Below, piece after piece: positions 28,366 to 36,409 of a stretch of 64,000 nucleotides of DNA; position 1 is the stretch's first letter; every line of letters begins with the position of its first letter. Source of the stretch: Ravibacter arvi (GTDB lineage Bacteria > Bacteroidota > Bacteroidia > Cytophagales > Spirosomataceae). The position numbers and the translations under genes were made by a program. The notes beneath the pieces were generated by a model that saw only the letters and a program-made list of their open reading frames with translations, searched no databases and was not told where the DNA came from. The stretch spans positions 1 through 64,000 of the forward strand of contig NZ_BAABEY010000018.1 of NCBI RefSeq assembly GCF_039540405.1, written 5' to 3'.

Positions 28366-28612
28366 TAGCGTTAATGCTTTCCCGGCTTAAAAGTTATGGA
28401 TTAATAATTTACTGCTGCCGGTTTTGCCGGATTTGATTTCAACAGGCGGATGGACTACTTCTTCATCCGAAACGGAGTCAATGTTCACGGTCCGTCCGCC
28501 GGGCGAGGTGTACGGGTAAATTTCGTTTTTCTATTTCTCCTTTTTTGGGTTCTGAAACGACAGGGGTTTTCGGAAAATACGGTCTTGCATTAGAAGGCAT
28601 CGTAATAGTTTT

Positions 28613-28647
28613 TTTGCTTTCCTATCCGATCTTTCATTGTATTTTTG
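28613..28647 (+). promoter_or_regulatory. Possible promoter of the DinB-like gene
   Basis: TATTTTTG at 28640-28647 matches TAnnTTTG, with TTTG at 28613-28616 upstream. The 23-bp spacer is long for a Bacteroidota promoter, so this is tentative. The start codon follows at 28661. Confidence 0.3.
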
Positions 28648-28660
28648 TCAAAAACAAACG

Positions 28661-29167
28661 ATGATGCTGCAATCCTTAATATCTGAATTTGAACACGAAG
28701 TAGCCAACACACGGAAGTTGCTGAATGCCGTACCCGAAAAAGACCTTGGCTACCGGCCTTCACCGGTTTCATGGACTATGGGCGAGCTGGCCCAGCATAT
28801 AGCCACTATCTACTACTGGTATGTGGGCGTTTTTACGCATGAGGTATATGACGTGTCCACCGACCGGCCCGAGCGCGGCGCTCCGAGCGATATCAAGGCT
28901 ACACTCGACTTTTTCGAGCAAAATGTGGAACGGGCCAGAGCAATACTGAAATCGGCTACAGAGGATAGCCTCCAGGGGCTGTGGACGATGAAAGTCGGTG
29001 AGCGTACCGTTGTCGGGCCATTGCCCCGGGGTGTTGTCGCCCGAGGTTTCCTGTTTAACCATGTGTATCACCACCGTGGTGAAATGATCGTTTACCTGCG
29101 GGCAAGCGGTAATAAGGTCCCGGGACTTTACGGGCCTACGTATGAGGAGGCTGTGGGGAGAAAGTAG
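28661..29167 (+). CDS. DinB-family putative metal-dependent protein
   Basis: A 168-residue four-helix-bundle protein of the DinB/YfiT type, starting at the ATG at 28661; an upstream TTG at 28637 is possible but less likely. The metal-binding histidines are visible in ELAQHIA and in the C-terminal VYHHRGEM motif. Relatives include thiol S-transferases and many uncharacterised stress proteins, so no reaction is assigned. It is a single gene flanked downstream by a palindromic repeat. Confidence 0.85.
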   Translation: MMLQSLISEFEHEVANTRKLLNAVPEKDLGYRPSPVSWTMGELAQHIATIYYWYVGVFTHEVYDVSTDRPERGAPSDIKATLDFFEQNVERARAILKSATEDSLQGLWTMKVGERTVVGPLPRGVVARGFLFNHVYHHRGEMIVYLRASGNKVPGLYGPTYEEAVGRK

Positions 29168-29171
29168 GGGG

Positions 29172-29207
29172 AGTCACGAATGCACGAATTCAAACCGGAT
29201 TCGTGAC
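29172..29207. repeat. Short dispersed palindrome (GTCACGAAT...ATTCGTGAC)
   Basis: Nine-base arms at 29172-29180 and 29199-29207, of the CACGAATTCG family. It sits exactly between the DinB-like gene and the relic helicase segment. Confidence 0.65.
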
Positions 29208-29212
29208 AAAAA

Positions 29213-29442
29213 GTGCTGGAGTTATTGGGAAGGATGCGCTACGCAGGGGCTACTCCGGATATTTATGTCGTCACTCGGTTTGTGATGGTATCGGATCAAC
29301 TGCGCCGACTTGTGTACGAAAGTGGTCTGCTGACCGATTGGGTTGAAAACCCCCGCACCTGGCCCAACGAGCGGATTGGCACCGTGCATACCGTACAGGG
29401 GCGCGAAGCCGAAGCGGTAATAGTGGCCCAAATATTAGGCTT
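29213..29442 (+). pseudogene. Relic of a superfamily-1 helicase C-terminal domain
   Basis: About 75 codons read as the interior of an AAA/UvrD-like superfamily-1 helicase: PDIYVVTRFVMVSDQLRRL, then GTVHTVQGREAEAVI, the motif V/VI region of DUF4011-type and Upf1-like helicases. The reading is truncated on both sides. There is no upstream ATPase core, and after VAQILG the frame runs into the tail of the RES gene on the other strand. Insertion of the RES/Xre pair probably removed the rest. Not expected to be functional. Confidence 0.65.
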
Positions 29443-29454
29443 TCTAAGCTACCG

Positions 29455-29907
29455 CTATAGCAACCGGTTATCCCATTCGAAATCCTCGACCGATATAATG
29501 AAGACCTTCCGGGCGAAGTCCGGGTGCCGGGTATTGATCAGGTAGTTGGGTTCCCATTGTACCAGCGAAGAGGGAACCTGTAACACGAGGCTTCTAAAGC
29601 TTCTATACCATTCGGAGCTCATTTCCTCCAAGTCCGGATAGGCGGCTATTGATTTCCAGTGAGGAGGCAAGGCGGACAGCGGGATGCTGGTGATGTCGTT
29701 TTCGTTTGCTTCGATTCCGATTCGTAGTAATTTGTATGGGATGGTTGTGTGAATGCCGCTTCGGTGCGCTACAAGTTCGAGTGTTGCCAGCGCAATTGAT
29801 CCGCCGGTGTAGATAACGAATTCGTCGTCTTTGTTCCAGCGGTTTGCTACCCCGGAGGCCGTCAATGTGTTGGCGTATAGTGCTCTTCTGATATTAAAAA
29901 CAACCAT
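29455..29907 (-). CDS. RES-domain toxin (NAD+-degrading type)
   Basis: A 150-residue RES toxin. The family pattern is present: RWNKDDEFVIYTGGSIALATLEL early, and VPSSLVQWEPNYLINTRHPDF late. RES toxins deplete NAD+ and cause growth arrest. The gene follows its antitoxin by 3 bp on the minus strand, giving the standard Xre-RES order. It is probably intact and held in check by the adjacent antitoxin. Confidence 0.92.
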   Translation of the reverse strand: MVVFNIRRALYANTLTASGVANRWNKDDEFVIYTGGSIALATLELVAHRSGIHTTIPYKLLRIGIEANENDITSIPLSALPPHWKSIAAYPDLEEMSSEWYRSFRSLVLQVPSSLVQWEPNYLINTRHPDFARKVFIISVEDFEWDNRLL

Positions 29908-29910
29908 ACG

Positions 29911-30351
29911 CTATACGTTCTCTCCGAATTCCAGGGCCGTTAACCGGTTGTCTATAAATTTAACACCGGAAATAGTGTCTAGAAATTGGCGGGGGGCTTT
30001 TTGGTCGAGAAGTACATTTGGGGTGGTTAGCCACTTTTCAAAGAGTTCCCTGCTACCGAAAACATCCATGCCATGCCTGTAAAGCGATAAAATCACGATC
30101 AGGTGTTCCTTGAGGTTGTCTTTCAGGGTTAGTTCCGGGTTTTTCCGGTACGACCTGTACGTCTTGGGCGTGATATTTAGCCAGCCTGCTACGTCTTCCG
30201 TGTTCAGATCGGTAATGTGATCAAAAAGCGTAATGTATCGCTGAACAGGCTCTTCTTTGAGGATGTAGGCGTAAAGCCGGGAGAAATCACGGAGGTAAGG
30301 AACCTCTTCAATGCTCTTGTATAAGACTGTTTTTGAAACTGCAACTCCCAT
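29911..30351 (-). CDS. Xre/MbcA/ParS-type antitoxin
   Basis: A 146-residue antitoxin with an Xre-like helix-turn-helix (about 45-85; DVAGWLNITPKTYRSYRKNP) and the C-terminal DUF2384 toxin-binding domain (about 95-146; YRHGMDVFGSRELFEKWLTTP). It neutralises the RES toxin encoded 3 bp downstream and probably represses the pair. A perfect 14-bp palindrome lies 34 bp upstream of its start, a suitable operator. Confidence 0.92.
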   Translation of the reverse strand: MGVAVSKTVLYKSIEEVPYLRDFSRLYAYILKEEPVQRYITLFDHITDLNTEDVAGWLNITPKTYRSYRKNPELTLKDNLKEHLIVILSLYRHGMDVFGSRELFEKWLTTPNVLLDQKAPRQFLDTISGVKFIDNRLTALEFGENV

Positions 30352-30385
30352 TTTAATAGACCGTTAGAATAAAAATAGGTAAAAT

Positions 30386-30399
30386 GTTTTATATAAAAC
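30386..30399. promoter_or_regulatory. Candidate operator of the RES/Xre pair
   Basis: A perfect 14-bp palindrome, GTTTTATATAAAAC, is flanked by two TAAAAT-containing direct repeats, 34 bp upstream of the antitoxin start. Its position suits autorepression. No exact -7 box was seen on the minus strand here. Confidence 0.5.
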
Positions 30400-30515
30400 G
30401 GTAAAATTATCGGAAATATTTCGCTTGCCGTGAAGTTCCTGGGGCCAATCATACCGGGCACCTGATTATGAGTCAGGTGGTTTTAAACAAGTGTTCGAGG
30501 TAATGTATTTTAGGA

Positions 30516-30572
30516 GGCCACTAATGCACGAATCCTCCGGGTCATCTAAGCCCATTCGTGCATTCGCGGCTT
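30516..30572. repeat. Dispersed palindrome before the MazG-like gene
   Basis: GGCCACTAATGCACGAAT on the left pairs imperfectly with ATTCGTGCATTCGCGGC on the right around a 20-nt centre. It separates the RES/Xre pair from the MazG-helicase operon. Confidence 0.65.
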
Positions 30573-30611
30573 AAAATCTTTAACTTAGCCCCGAAACCCC
30601 TACAATAGCCT

Positions 30612-30941
30612 ATGACCGACATCGAAACGCTCACCCGGGAACTGGTACGATTCCGCAACGAACGCGACTGGTGGCAGTTCCATAATCCCAAAGACCTCGC
30701 TATGGCCATCAGCATCGAGGCCGGAGAACTGCTTGAAGTATTCCTCTGGAAAGATCCCAAAGATGCCAATCCCGAAAAGGTAAAGGAAGAGCTGGCGGAT
30801 GTGCTGGCCTACGCCCTGCTGCTTGCGGACAAATACCAGTTGGATGTAAAACAAATTGTGCTCGACAAGATCAAACGCAACGGGGAGAAATATCCTGTCG
30901 ATAAAGCAAAGGGCACCGCAAAGAAATACAACGAATTATGA
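30612..30941 (+). CDS. MazG-like nucleotide pyrophosphohydrolase
   Basis: A 109-residue all-alpha NTP pyrophosphohydrolase. The metal-binding residues are in place: EAGE (E36, E39) and EELAD (E60, D63), in the ExxE...ExxD pattern. This compact iMazG/RS21-C6-like group hydrolyses dNTPs or NTPs, often modified ones such as 5-methyl-dCTP or oxidised forms. It overlaps the next gene by four bases (ATGA at 30938-30941), so it is coupled to the multidomain helicase. That pairing suggests nucleotide-pool control tied to a DNA-processing enzyme. Confidence 0.9.
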   Translation: MTDIETLTRELVRFRNERDWWQFHNPKDLAMAISIEAGELLEVFLWKDPKDANPEKVKEELADVLAYALLLADKYQLDVKQIVLDKIKRNGEKYPVDKAKGTAKKYNEL

Positions 30942-33157
30942 GTGCGACCCGCGAGGTGTCTGTCGAAATATCCAAGCCTTACCCGTTTAGTCGTGACGGA
31001 TTGGCTGTACTGGAACAAAATCGCTGGGTCAAAAATCAATGGCCGCTGGTGTATTTTATAGAAAATGAAGCCGCTGCCGGTACCCGCATCGGGTACATTG
31101 GCGAATCAACGCATGCCTTGTCGCGTATACGCAATCACCTCGGCAACAGTCAGAAAAACAGTTTATTAACGCAGGTGTCGATTATCGCTAGCGAGCGGTT
31201 CAACAAGTCGGCCACGCTTGATATCGAATCGAGCCTCATCCAGTACGTAACGGCGGAGGGCACTTACCAGCTCCTTAATGGCAACTACGGACTTTCCAAC
31301 CATCGCTATTACGAGCAGGATTTATACAAAGGCCTGTTCAGGCAGCTATGGTCGCAGCTCCGGAAACGGAAGATCGTAAACCGGTCGCTGACTGAGATTG
31401 AAAACTCGCAGTTATTCAAATATTCGCCCTATAAATCGCTCAATGAGGACCAGTACCGATCGGTCCTGGAGATACTCGAAGGGTTAACCACCCGGCAATC
31501 GAACCGGATTTTTGTACGCGGAAGCGCCGGCACCGGTAAGACCATCCTGGCAACCTACCTGGTGAAGCTGCTCAGGTCGGACGTAGGGGCCGAGGACGAT
31601 GCCGATGATGAAGCCCTGGAGGAGGTGCGGTATATCCGGCAGTTTCAGACAGCCTATCCCAACGCGCGGATAGGGATGGTGGTGGCGATGAAGTCGCTGC
31701 GTAAAACACTTAAAAACGTGTTCGAGAAAATTCCCGGTTTGAAGGCTTCGATGGTGATGAGCCCTTCGGAAACCTTTAATCTTGGCGAAAAATACGATCT
31801 GCTGATTGCGGATGAGGCGCATCGGCTACGCCAGTACCGGAATATCAGTTGGGCGGGGGCTTTTCGGAAAAACAATCAAAAACTGGGGCTGGACCCTTCG
31901 GTAAACTCAGGGCTGGCTAATCCGGGTACGGAGCTTGACTGGATATTGGCGAATAGCAAAAACCAATTGTTTTTCTATGATCCGGACCAGTCGATCAGGC
32001 CGTCGGATGTAGAGGAAGCGCGGTTTACGGCCCTGCTTAACGAACAGCATGTGATACGGCTCAGTTTGCACTCACAGATGAGAGTGCAAGGCGGGAGCGA
32101 TTACCTTCGCTTTGTAGACGATCTGCTCCACCTTAAGCGGACGGATCCGGAGCCTTACAAAAGCACCGGATATGACCTGATGCTGTTTGACTCACTACCG
32201 GACCTCTGCGCGGTATTGGCCGAAAAGGAACAGGAGCATCGTTTGTGTCGTCTTGTGGCCGGGTATGCCTGGCCCTGGGCGTCGAAGGAGAACAAAAAGG
32301 CGGTTGATATTGAAATTGACGGCATGCAGTTTCAATGGAACCAGGTGGACGAGGATTGGATCAATTCGCCTACGGCAGCCCGCGAAATTGGCTGTATCCA
32401 TACCACCATGGGCTATGATCTTAATTATACCGGTGTTATTTTTGGTCGTGAGATACGTTACAATCCGGCCACCCATTCTATTGAGATCGCGCCGGAGCAC
32501 TATCACGATGCCAATGGCAAGAAGAGTATCCGCGATCCGGAGGCATTGAAGTCCTACATCATCAACATCTACAAAAACATGATGTATCGCGGCATCAGGG
32601 GCACGTATGTGTATGCCTGTGATGCGGCTTTGCGGGAGTACCTGAAGCAGCATATCCCCGCGTACCGGGAGGTGCAGCCGTTCCGGTTCCTTTCGCCGGA
32701 GGAAGCGTTGGAAAGCCATCGGGCAGTACCGTTTGCCGATATATACGCAGCAGCGGGCACGTTCAGTGAACTACAGCTTCATGAGGTTTCGCAGTGGATA
32801 GAGCTGCCGTTTGATGTCGCCGACCGGGACCGCTATTTTGTTTGCCAGGTAATCGGCGAGTCCATGAACAAGGTCATCCCCAATGACGCCTATTGTCTAT
32901 TTCGTCGTGACGAGGGCGGTACGCGGAATGGTAAAATTGTACTGGCTCAAAGTACGCGCTTTCCCGATGCGGAGTTTGGCTCGGGCTATACGGTGAAGCG
33001 TTATCGTAGTGCGAAGAGCAGTAATGCTGAAACCTGGGGCCACGATTCGATTACGCTTTACCCGGAGTCTGATGATCCGGCTCACAAGCCTATTGAGCTG
33101 TTGAAGGATGAGGCTGTGGATTTTAAGGTGATTGGGGTGTTTGAGCGGGTGATTTGA
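30938..33157 (+). CDS. GIY-YIG / DUF2075 helicase / LexA-like S24 peptidase fusion protein
   Basis: A 739-residue three-part protein. Residues 36-110 resemble a GIY-YIG nuclease (LVYF, GYIGES, SRIRNHL, and an acidic residue in DIESSLIQY). Residues 165-590 form a DUF2075 helicase with Walker A GSAGTGKT (195-202), Walker B LLIADEAH (288-295) and late motifs CIHTTMGYDLNYTGV and YRGIRGTYVYA. Residues 630-735 match a LexA/UmuD-type S24 peptidase: GESMNKVIPND (S642) and TVKRY (K687) give an intact Ser/Lys dyad. Coupled to the MazG-like gene. Likely a conflict or damage-response effector; its real role is unknown. Domain calls are by motif. Confidence 0.85.
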   Translation: MSATREVSVEISKPYPFSRDGLAVLEQNRWVKNQWPLVYFIENEAAAGTRIGYIGESTHALSRIRNHLGNSQKNSLLTQVSIIASERFNKSATLDIESSLIQYVTAEGTYQLLNGNYGLSNHRYYEQDLYKGLFRQLWSQLRKRKIVNRSLTEIENSQLFKYSPYKSLNEDQYRSVLEILEGLTTRQSNRIFVRGSAGTGKTILATYLVKLLRSDVGAEDDADDEALEEVRYIRQFQTAYPNARIGMVVAMKSLRKTLKNVFEKIPGLKASMVMSPSETFNLGEKYDLLIADEAHRLRQYRNISWAGAFRKNNQKLGLDPSVNSGLANPGTELDWILANSKNQLFFYDPDQSIRPSDVEEARFTALLNEQHVIRLSLHSQMRVQGGSDYLRFVDDLLHLKRTDPEPYKSTGYDLMLFDSLPDLCAVLAEKEQEHRLCRLVAGYAWPWASKENKKAVDIEIDGMQFQWNQVDEDWINSPTAAREIGCIHTTMGYDLNYTGVIFGREIRYNPATHSIEIAPEHYHDANGKKSIRDPEALKSYIINIYKNMMYRGIRGTYVYACDAALREYLKQHIPAYREVQPFRFLSPEEALESHRAVPFADIYAAAGTFSELQLHEVSQWIELPFDVADRDRYFVCQVIGESMNKVIPNDAYCLFRRDEGGTRNGKIVLAQSTRFPDAEFGSGYTVKRYRSAKSSNAETWGHDSITLYPESDDPAHKPIELLKDEAVDFKVIGVFERVI

Positions 33158-33312
33158 GGGAGAGGCCGCGAATGCACGAATTTCTCGCCCCATAACTGAG
33201 TCTATTGGACTTGGAAAAATAAGAAATCCAATTCCATATTTTTCCATATTGAAGTCTGGGCTTTAGCGGATCGGGCGATACTCAGGTTTTCAGACACTGC
33301 ATAAAGAGACAC

Positions 33313-33669
33313 TCAATACGCCTGTATCAATACTTCCGACGGGATATGCAGTTTCTCATTCAACTTCCGGATCATATCGAGTGATAGTTTTCTTTTCCTG
33401 TTCAGGATTTCACTTGCCCGGCTTTTCAGGCCAATTACATCAGCCAGGTCATTCTGAGAATAATCGAGTTGCTCCATCCGGAACTTAATGGCTTCGATCG
33501 GATCCGGCAGATCGATCGGGAAGTACTCATTTTCATATTTTTCAATCAGGATGCCCAGGATTTCCAGTTCGTCGCCCTCCTTGGAGCCGGGTTTTGTATC
33601 AAATATCTTTTCAAGCCTTTCAAGGGCCTGTTGATAATCCTGCTCTGTTTTTATCGGCTTTAGTTTCAT
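33313..33669 (-). CDS. higA: HigA-type antitoxin
   Basis: A 118-residue antitoxin with an N-terminal toxin-binding region and a C-terminal HTH_3 domain (about 65-110; LDYSQNDLADVIGLKSRASEIL). The toxin gene lies upstream on the same strand with a 4-bp gap, the toxin-first order characteristic of HigBA. It binds and neutralises HigB and probably represses the operon from the inverted repeat upstream of higB. Confidence 0.92.
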   Translation of the reverse strand: MKLKPIKTEQDYQQALERLEKIFDTKPGSKEGDELEILGILIEKYENEYFPIDLPDPIEAIKFRMEQLDYSQNDLADVIGLKSRASEILNRKRKLSLDMIRKLNEKLHIPSEVLIQAY

Positions 33670-33673
33670 AGGA

Positions 33674-33967
33674 TTAAACCTCGTTTGCGTCTATTTTGTC
33701 GTATTCAGCATGTGTTCCTACAAACCTGATCCACATCATCTGATAGTAGAAATTGATTTTGACAATCAGACGGTAGTTATTCCCTTTAATGTTAAAACAA
33801 ACCCGGTTATCATTTAAAATACTGGCAGCCGGGAAGTCGTTTTTTAGTTCATTCAGATTTTTCCAGGTTGCTTTGCCTGCTTCCTGGTACCAGGCTTTTA
33901 AGGATTGTTCACAGTCAGCATGAACCTCCCAGAATTCGCGCAGTATTTTTTTTGCAATGACTCTCAA
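33674..33967 (-). CDS. higB: HigB-type mRNA interferase toxin
   Basis: A 97-residue RelE-superfamily toxin of the HigB_toxin group: LREFWEVHADCEQSLKAWYQ, then VCFNIKGNNYRLIVKINF and FVGTHAEYDKID. It cleaves translating mRNA when free. It is transcribed first, with higA after it. The start lies directly below a candidate -7 box and inverted repeat. Confidence 0.93.
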   Translation of the reverse strand: MRVIAKKILREFWEVHADCEQSLKAWYQEAGKATWKNLNELKNDFPAASILNDNRVCFNIKGNNYRLIVKINFYYQMMWIRFVGTHAEYDKIDANEV

Positions 33968-33982
33968 CCTGTTTCTTTTTTA

Positions 33983-34019
33983 CAAATGTAGTATAAATTT
34001 CCCAAAACGGGAATTTTAT
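33983..34019 (-). promoter_or_regulatory. Candidate higBA promoter and operator
   Basis: On the minus strand TACATTTG (33990-33983) matches TAnnTTTG, 16 bp before the higB start. Next to it an inverted repeat of 11-bp arms (33993-34003 and 34009-34019; one mismatch, 5-nt spacer) would suit HigA binding. No good -33 TTG was found at the usual spacing. Confidence 0.5.
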
Positions 34020-34129
34020 TTGTGTTTCTGGTAAGCTCCTTATCGGTTAACTCTACCTTTTTGTTCCGCCGTAGTCTGTTTCCACTGATTTTTTACAGGA
34101 TTTTTGAGATAGGACTATCGCGGGGCGAC

Positions 34130-34385
34130 GCAGTATGTATTTTACCGAACACCTGTTTTCATCAACTCCCCCAAACTTGCCGTAAAGGGCGATGCCGATC
34201 TCCTCCCGGACGAATGGCGGGCTAGCTTACGGAAATCCCATTGTACGCCTTCAAATTCAGGATCGGTGGCTTTTTCTATTTTGATCACCAGGTAGGTTTT
34301 CTGCGAGGGGTTAGGGTATTGTTTTCGGATCAGGTCTTGCCGGGCCTCGAAGGATGCGCGGTTTGGGGCCCAATAGGTTCGGGTT
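34130..34385 (-). pseudogene. Frameshifted protein fragment of unknown family
   Basis: Read on the minus strand, about 55 codons from 34381 down give protein-like sequence (TYWAPNRASFEARQDLI, then TYLVIKIEKA and EFEGVQWDFRKLAR), after which the sense shifts frame and continues as EEIGIALYGKFGGVDENR. No start codon or intact frame is visible. It may be the C-terminal end of the DUF2357-like gene whose other end lies at 35379-35804, now separated by repeats and the GIY-YIG gene. That link is inference. Plus-strand readings here look like shadows. Confidence 0.4.
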
Positions 34386-34396
34386 CTGATTCCCTA

Positions 34397-34530
34397 TGGC
34401 TTCGAAGGGGCTCAGCCGCCGGGTCCTATCGAAGAGCAGCGGCCGGGATGCAAGCGGTCCCTGAGCCCGTCGAAGGGTGAGCGTTTTGGATACCCTTTGG
34501 CTTCGGGGGGCTCAGCCGTCGGGCCTTCCC
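34397..34530. repeat. GGGCTCAGCC/TGAGCCCGTCGAAGGG intergenic repeat
   Basis: GGCTTCGAAGGGGCTCAGCC on one side and CCTGAGCCCGTCGAAGGGTG on the other form a loose inverted repeat, with a second partial copy after 34497. Related copies lie at 34952, 35051 and 51942. Confidence 0.65.
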
Positions 34531-34622
34531 AGCGTAAGCCGATCTTTCCGATCTTCCGTAATCGCCATTATTTCGTTATTTTCGTCTCTAGACATACTAT
34601 AGGGCTAAATCTAAGAAACATC

Positions 34623-34922
34623 ATGAAAGGCTGGATTTACATTCTGGAATGTGCCGATAAATCATACTATACCGGGAGTACGAACAATCTGAAGTTGAGA
34701 TTACAACAACACGAAAACGGAGCTGGGGCAAACTACACAAAGAAAAGATTGCCGGTGGTGCTGGTTTACTACGAAGAATATGCGCGGATTGACGATGCTT
34801 TCTACCGGGAAAAGCAGGTTCAGGGCTGGAACCGACAGAAGAAGGAAGCGTTAATAAGCGGACGACCTGATCTGCTTCCAGAGTTAGCTGTTTCCTATGG
34901 GAAGCGGAAATGTGATGGCTGA
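34623..34922 (+). CDS. Small GIY-YIG nuclease-domain protein
   Basis: A 99-residue UPF0213/YhbQ-type protein starting at the ATG at 34623; the open frame extends upstream but that part is repeat sequence. The GIY-YIG features are WIYILECADKSYYTGST, the arginine in LKLRLQQH and the glutamate in FYREKQVQGW. Such proteins are single-domain nucleases of unclear role, sometimes linked to DNA repair. Both flanks are intergenic repeats, so it looks like an isolated insertion. Confidence 0.9.
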   Translation: MKGWIYILECADKSYYTGSTNNLKLRLQQHENGAGANYTKKRLPVVLVYYEEYARIDDAFYREKQVQGWNRQKKEALISGRPDLLPELAVSYGKRKCDG

Positions 34923-34951
34923 TTTCATGTGGTTTCGGGTGATGAATGGCT

Positions 34952-35014
34952 TTGGCTTCGACGGGGCTCAGCCCCGGGAGGTAGCGGTCCCTGAGCTTGT
35001 CGAAGGGTGAGCGG
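34952..35014. repeat. GGGCTCAGCC-type intergenic repeat
   Basis: GGCTTCGACGGGGCTCAGCC opposes CCTGAGCTTGTCGAAGGGTG, a shorter copy of the repeat at 34397. Confidence 0.65.
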
Positions 35015-35050
35015 TGTTTTAACCAATATGGCGTTGGTGGACTAAATCCC

Positions 35051-35155
35051 TCTGGCTTCGACCGCACCTGCGGACCGTGAGCTCAGCCGCTGGGTCTTAT
35101 CGAAGAGCAGTGGCCGGAATGTTAGCGGTCCATGAGCCTGTCGAAGGGTGAACGT
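35051..35155. repeat. GGGCTCAGCC-type intergenic repeat, expanded copy
   Basis: GGCTTCGACCGC, GAGCTCAGCC and later ATGAGCCTGTCGAAGGGTG repeat the pattern at 34397 with an insertion in the left arm. The 34923-35280 stretch holds these repeats and no recognisable gene. Confidence 0.6.
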
Positions 35156-35280
35156 TTGGACTCTCTAAACCTTCGGTGGGGCTCTTGGATGCTACCCGTG
35201 CACAAATTGTAGGAGTGATCAAGGCGTATTTGGCGTGTTTTTGCTACTTTGCGCAGAAACCGATGATTCCCCCTCTAACC

Positions 35281-35378
35281 ATGCAGCTTGGTATTTACGA
35301 GCAGTTGATTAACAAATTGGTGGCGGCTCAGCTCCAGCAGTTGGATCAGCGGCAGTTTTATGTAAAACAGCACGACAT
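35281..35378 (+). pseudogene. Orphan 5' end of the PLD-DEAD helicase gene (direct repeat left)
   Basis: These 98 bases, starting with ATG, match the first 98 bases of the helicase gene at 37163-37260 with about six differences, and encode the same QLINKLVAAQLQQLDQ-type N-terminus. Homology stops abruptly at 35378, where minus-strand DUF2357-like sequence begins. It is either the remnant of a second helicase gene or the original 5' end, separated from its body by an inserted cargo of about 1.8 kb. Confidence 0.8.
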
Positions 35379-35804
35379 GAACGCCAGCCTATCGCGGTAG
35401 TCGTCGCGGTAGCCCGATTTTACCGATTGCACTTCCAGCATTACCATGTGCCCTGTAGCTCCACCTCCTGCTTCCAGCACCGGTAACGAAAGCGTACCTA
35501 CGGAGATGTCGGGCGAGAGGGTACCGATGTGCCGGTTGCGGGAATGGGGCTGAACAACCTGGCCGCCCACGTCGTCAAAACTGAAATGAGCGTCGCTGAA
35601 CGCATAGTCATAATAGCAGCCTTCAACGAGCTGGTACCGGGCTTCGTTGTGTTGCGCGGCACTTTGGTCGGCATCAAAAAGGGTATCGGGCCTGCGGGCA
35701 TCAAGGAAGAGGCGCAGGCCTTCGGCGATGTGGTCGAGGTTGATTTCGATAGAGGCGAGCGACTTCACGATCAGGCTTCGGCAAAGCTGGTGAATCGCAA
35801 TCAC
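35379..35804 (-). pseudogene. Truncated DUF2357-like gene fragment
   Basis: The minus strand is open for about 140 codons and reads as the N-terminal part of a DUF2357-type protein: YYDYAFSDAHFSFDDVGG, PVLEAGGGATG, then LEVQSVKSGYRDDYRDRLAFM, where an acidic-aromatic ...YRxDYRxxL pattern is typical. It then breaks exactly at the duplicated helicase 5' end. DUF2357 proteins are often encoded beside McrB-like GTPases in restriction-like systems; no partner is left here. Non-functional as seen. Family match is moderate. Confidence 0.45.
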
Positions 35805-35899
35805 GCGCCGTTTTTTCCAGTGGATTTGGATGTGAACTTGTGTTATTTCCGGGACTTGATGACCTTTGGTAGTATCGATTACCTAATTAACCACCATAG

Positions 35900-36379
35900 A
35901 TGGATTACTTAAGTAGAGCAACTATACCATTTGATTCAGATAGCTCGGAACAGTTGATGATGGAGTGGACTTGGCTTATTGGAGAAGATAAGCGACTCGT
36001 CCTTGTTTCGGTCATTGGAGACGTGTTTGTGACTGACAAGCATGAAAAGATATTCTGGCTTGATACCGGGGTGGGTAAACTTGAACAAGTAGCAGAAAGC
36101 CGCCACGATTTTTTCGAGAAACTAGAAGACCATGATCAGGTCGGAGATTGGTTAATGATGGATCTAGTAGACGAGTTGCTGGCTTCTGGTAAACTTTTAG
36201 GAGTTGGGCAAGTTTACTCATATATTATGTCTCCTATTATCGGAGGAGAATATGCAGTTCATAATTTTATACCCCTTGACTTGGAAGCCCATCTTGATTT
36301 TACAGGTCAATTTCACCGACAAATTAGCACCCTGCCAAATGGAACGCGAGTGCGAATCAAATTTGAAAATAAGAGCTAA
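35900..36379 (+). CDS. DUF1851/T6SS immunity Tdi1-like protein
   Basis: A 159-residue cytoplasmic protein without signal peptide. GDVFVTDKHEKIFWLDTG, VAESRHDFFEKL and the C-terminal VGQVYSYIMSPIIGGEYAVHN match the DUF1851 (Tdi1 C-terminal-like) immunity family, which protects against DNase toxins. No toxin gene is in the window, so it would be an orphan immunity gene, perhaps held against incoming effectors. It is followed by two more small genes on the same strand. Confidence 0.65.
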   Translation: MDYLSRATIPFDSDSSEQLMMEWTWLIGEDKRLVLVSVIGDVFVTDKHEKIFWLDTGVGKLEQVAESRHDFFEKLEDHDQVGDWLMMDLVDELLASGKLLGVGQVYSYIMSPIIGGEYAVHNFIPLDLEAHLDFTGQFHRQISTLPNGTRVRIKFENKS

Positions 36380-36409
36380 AAATGACACTTAAGATTATAT
36401 TGCGTTTCT

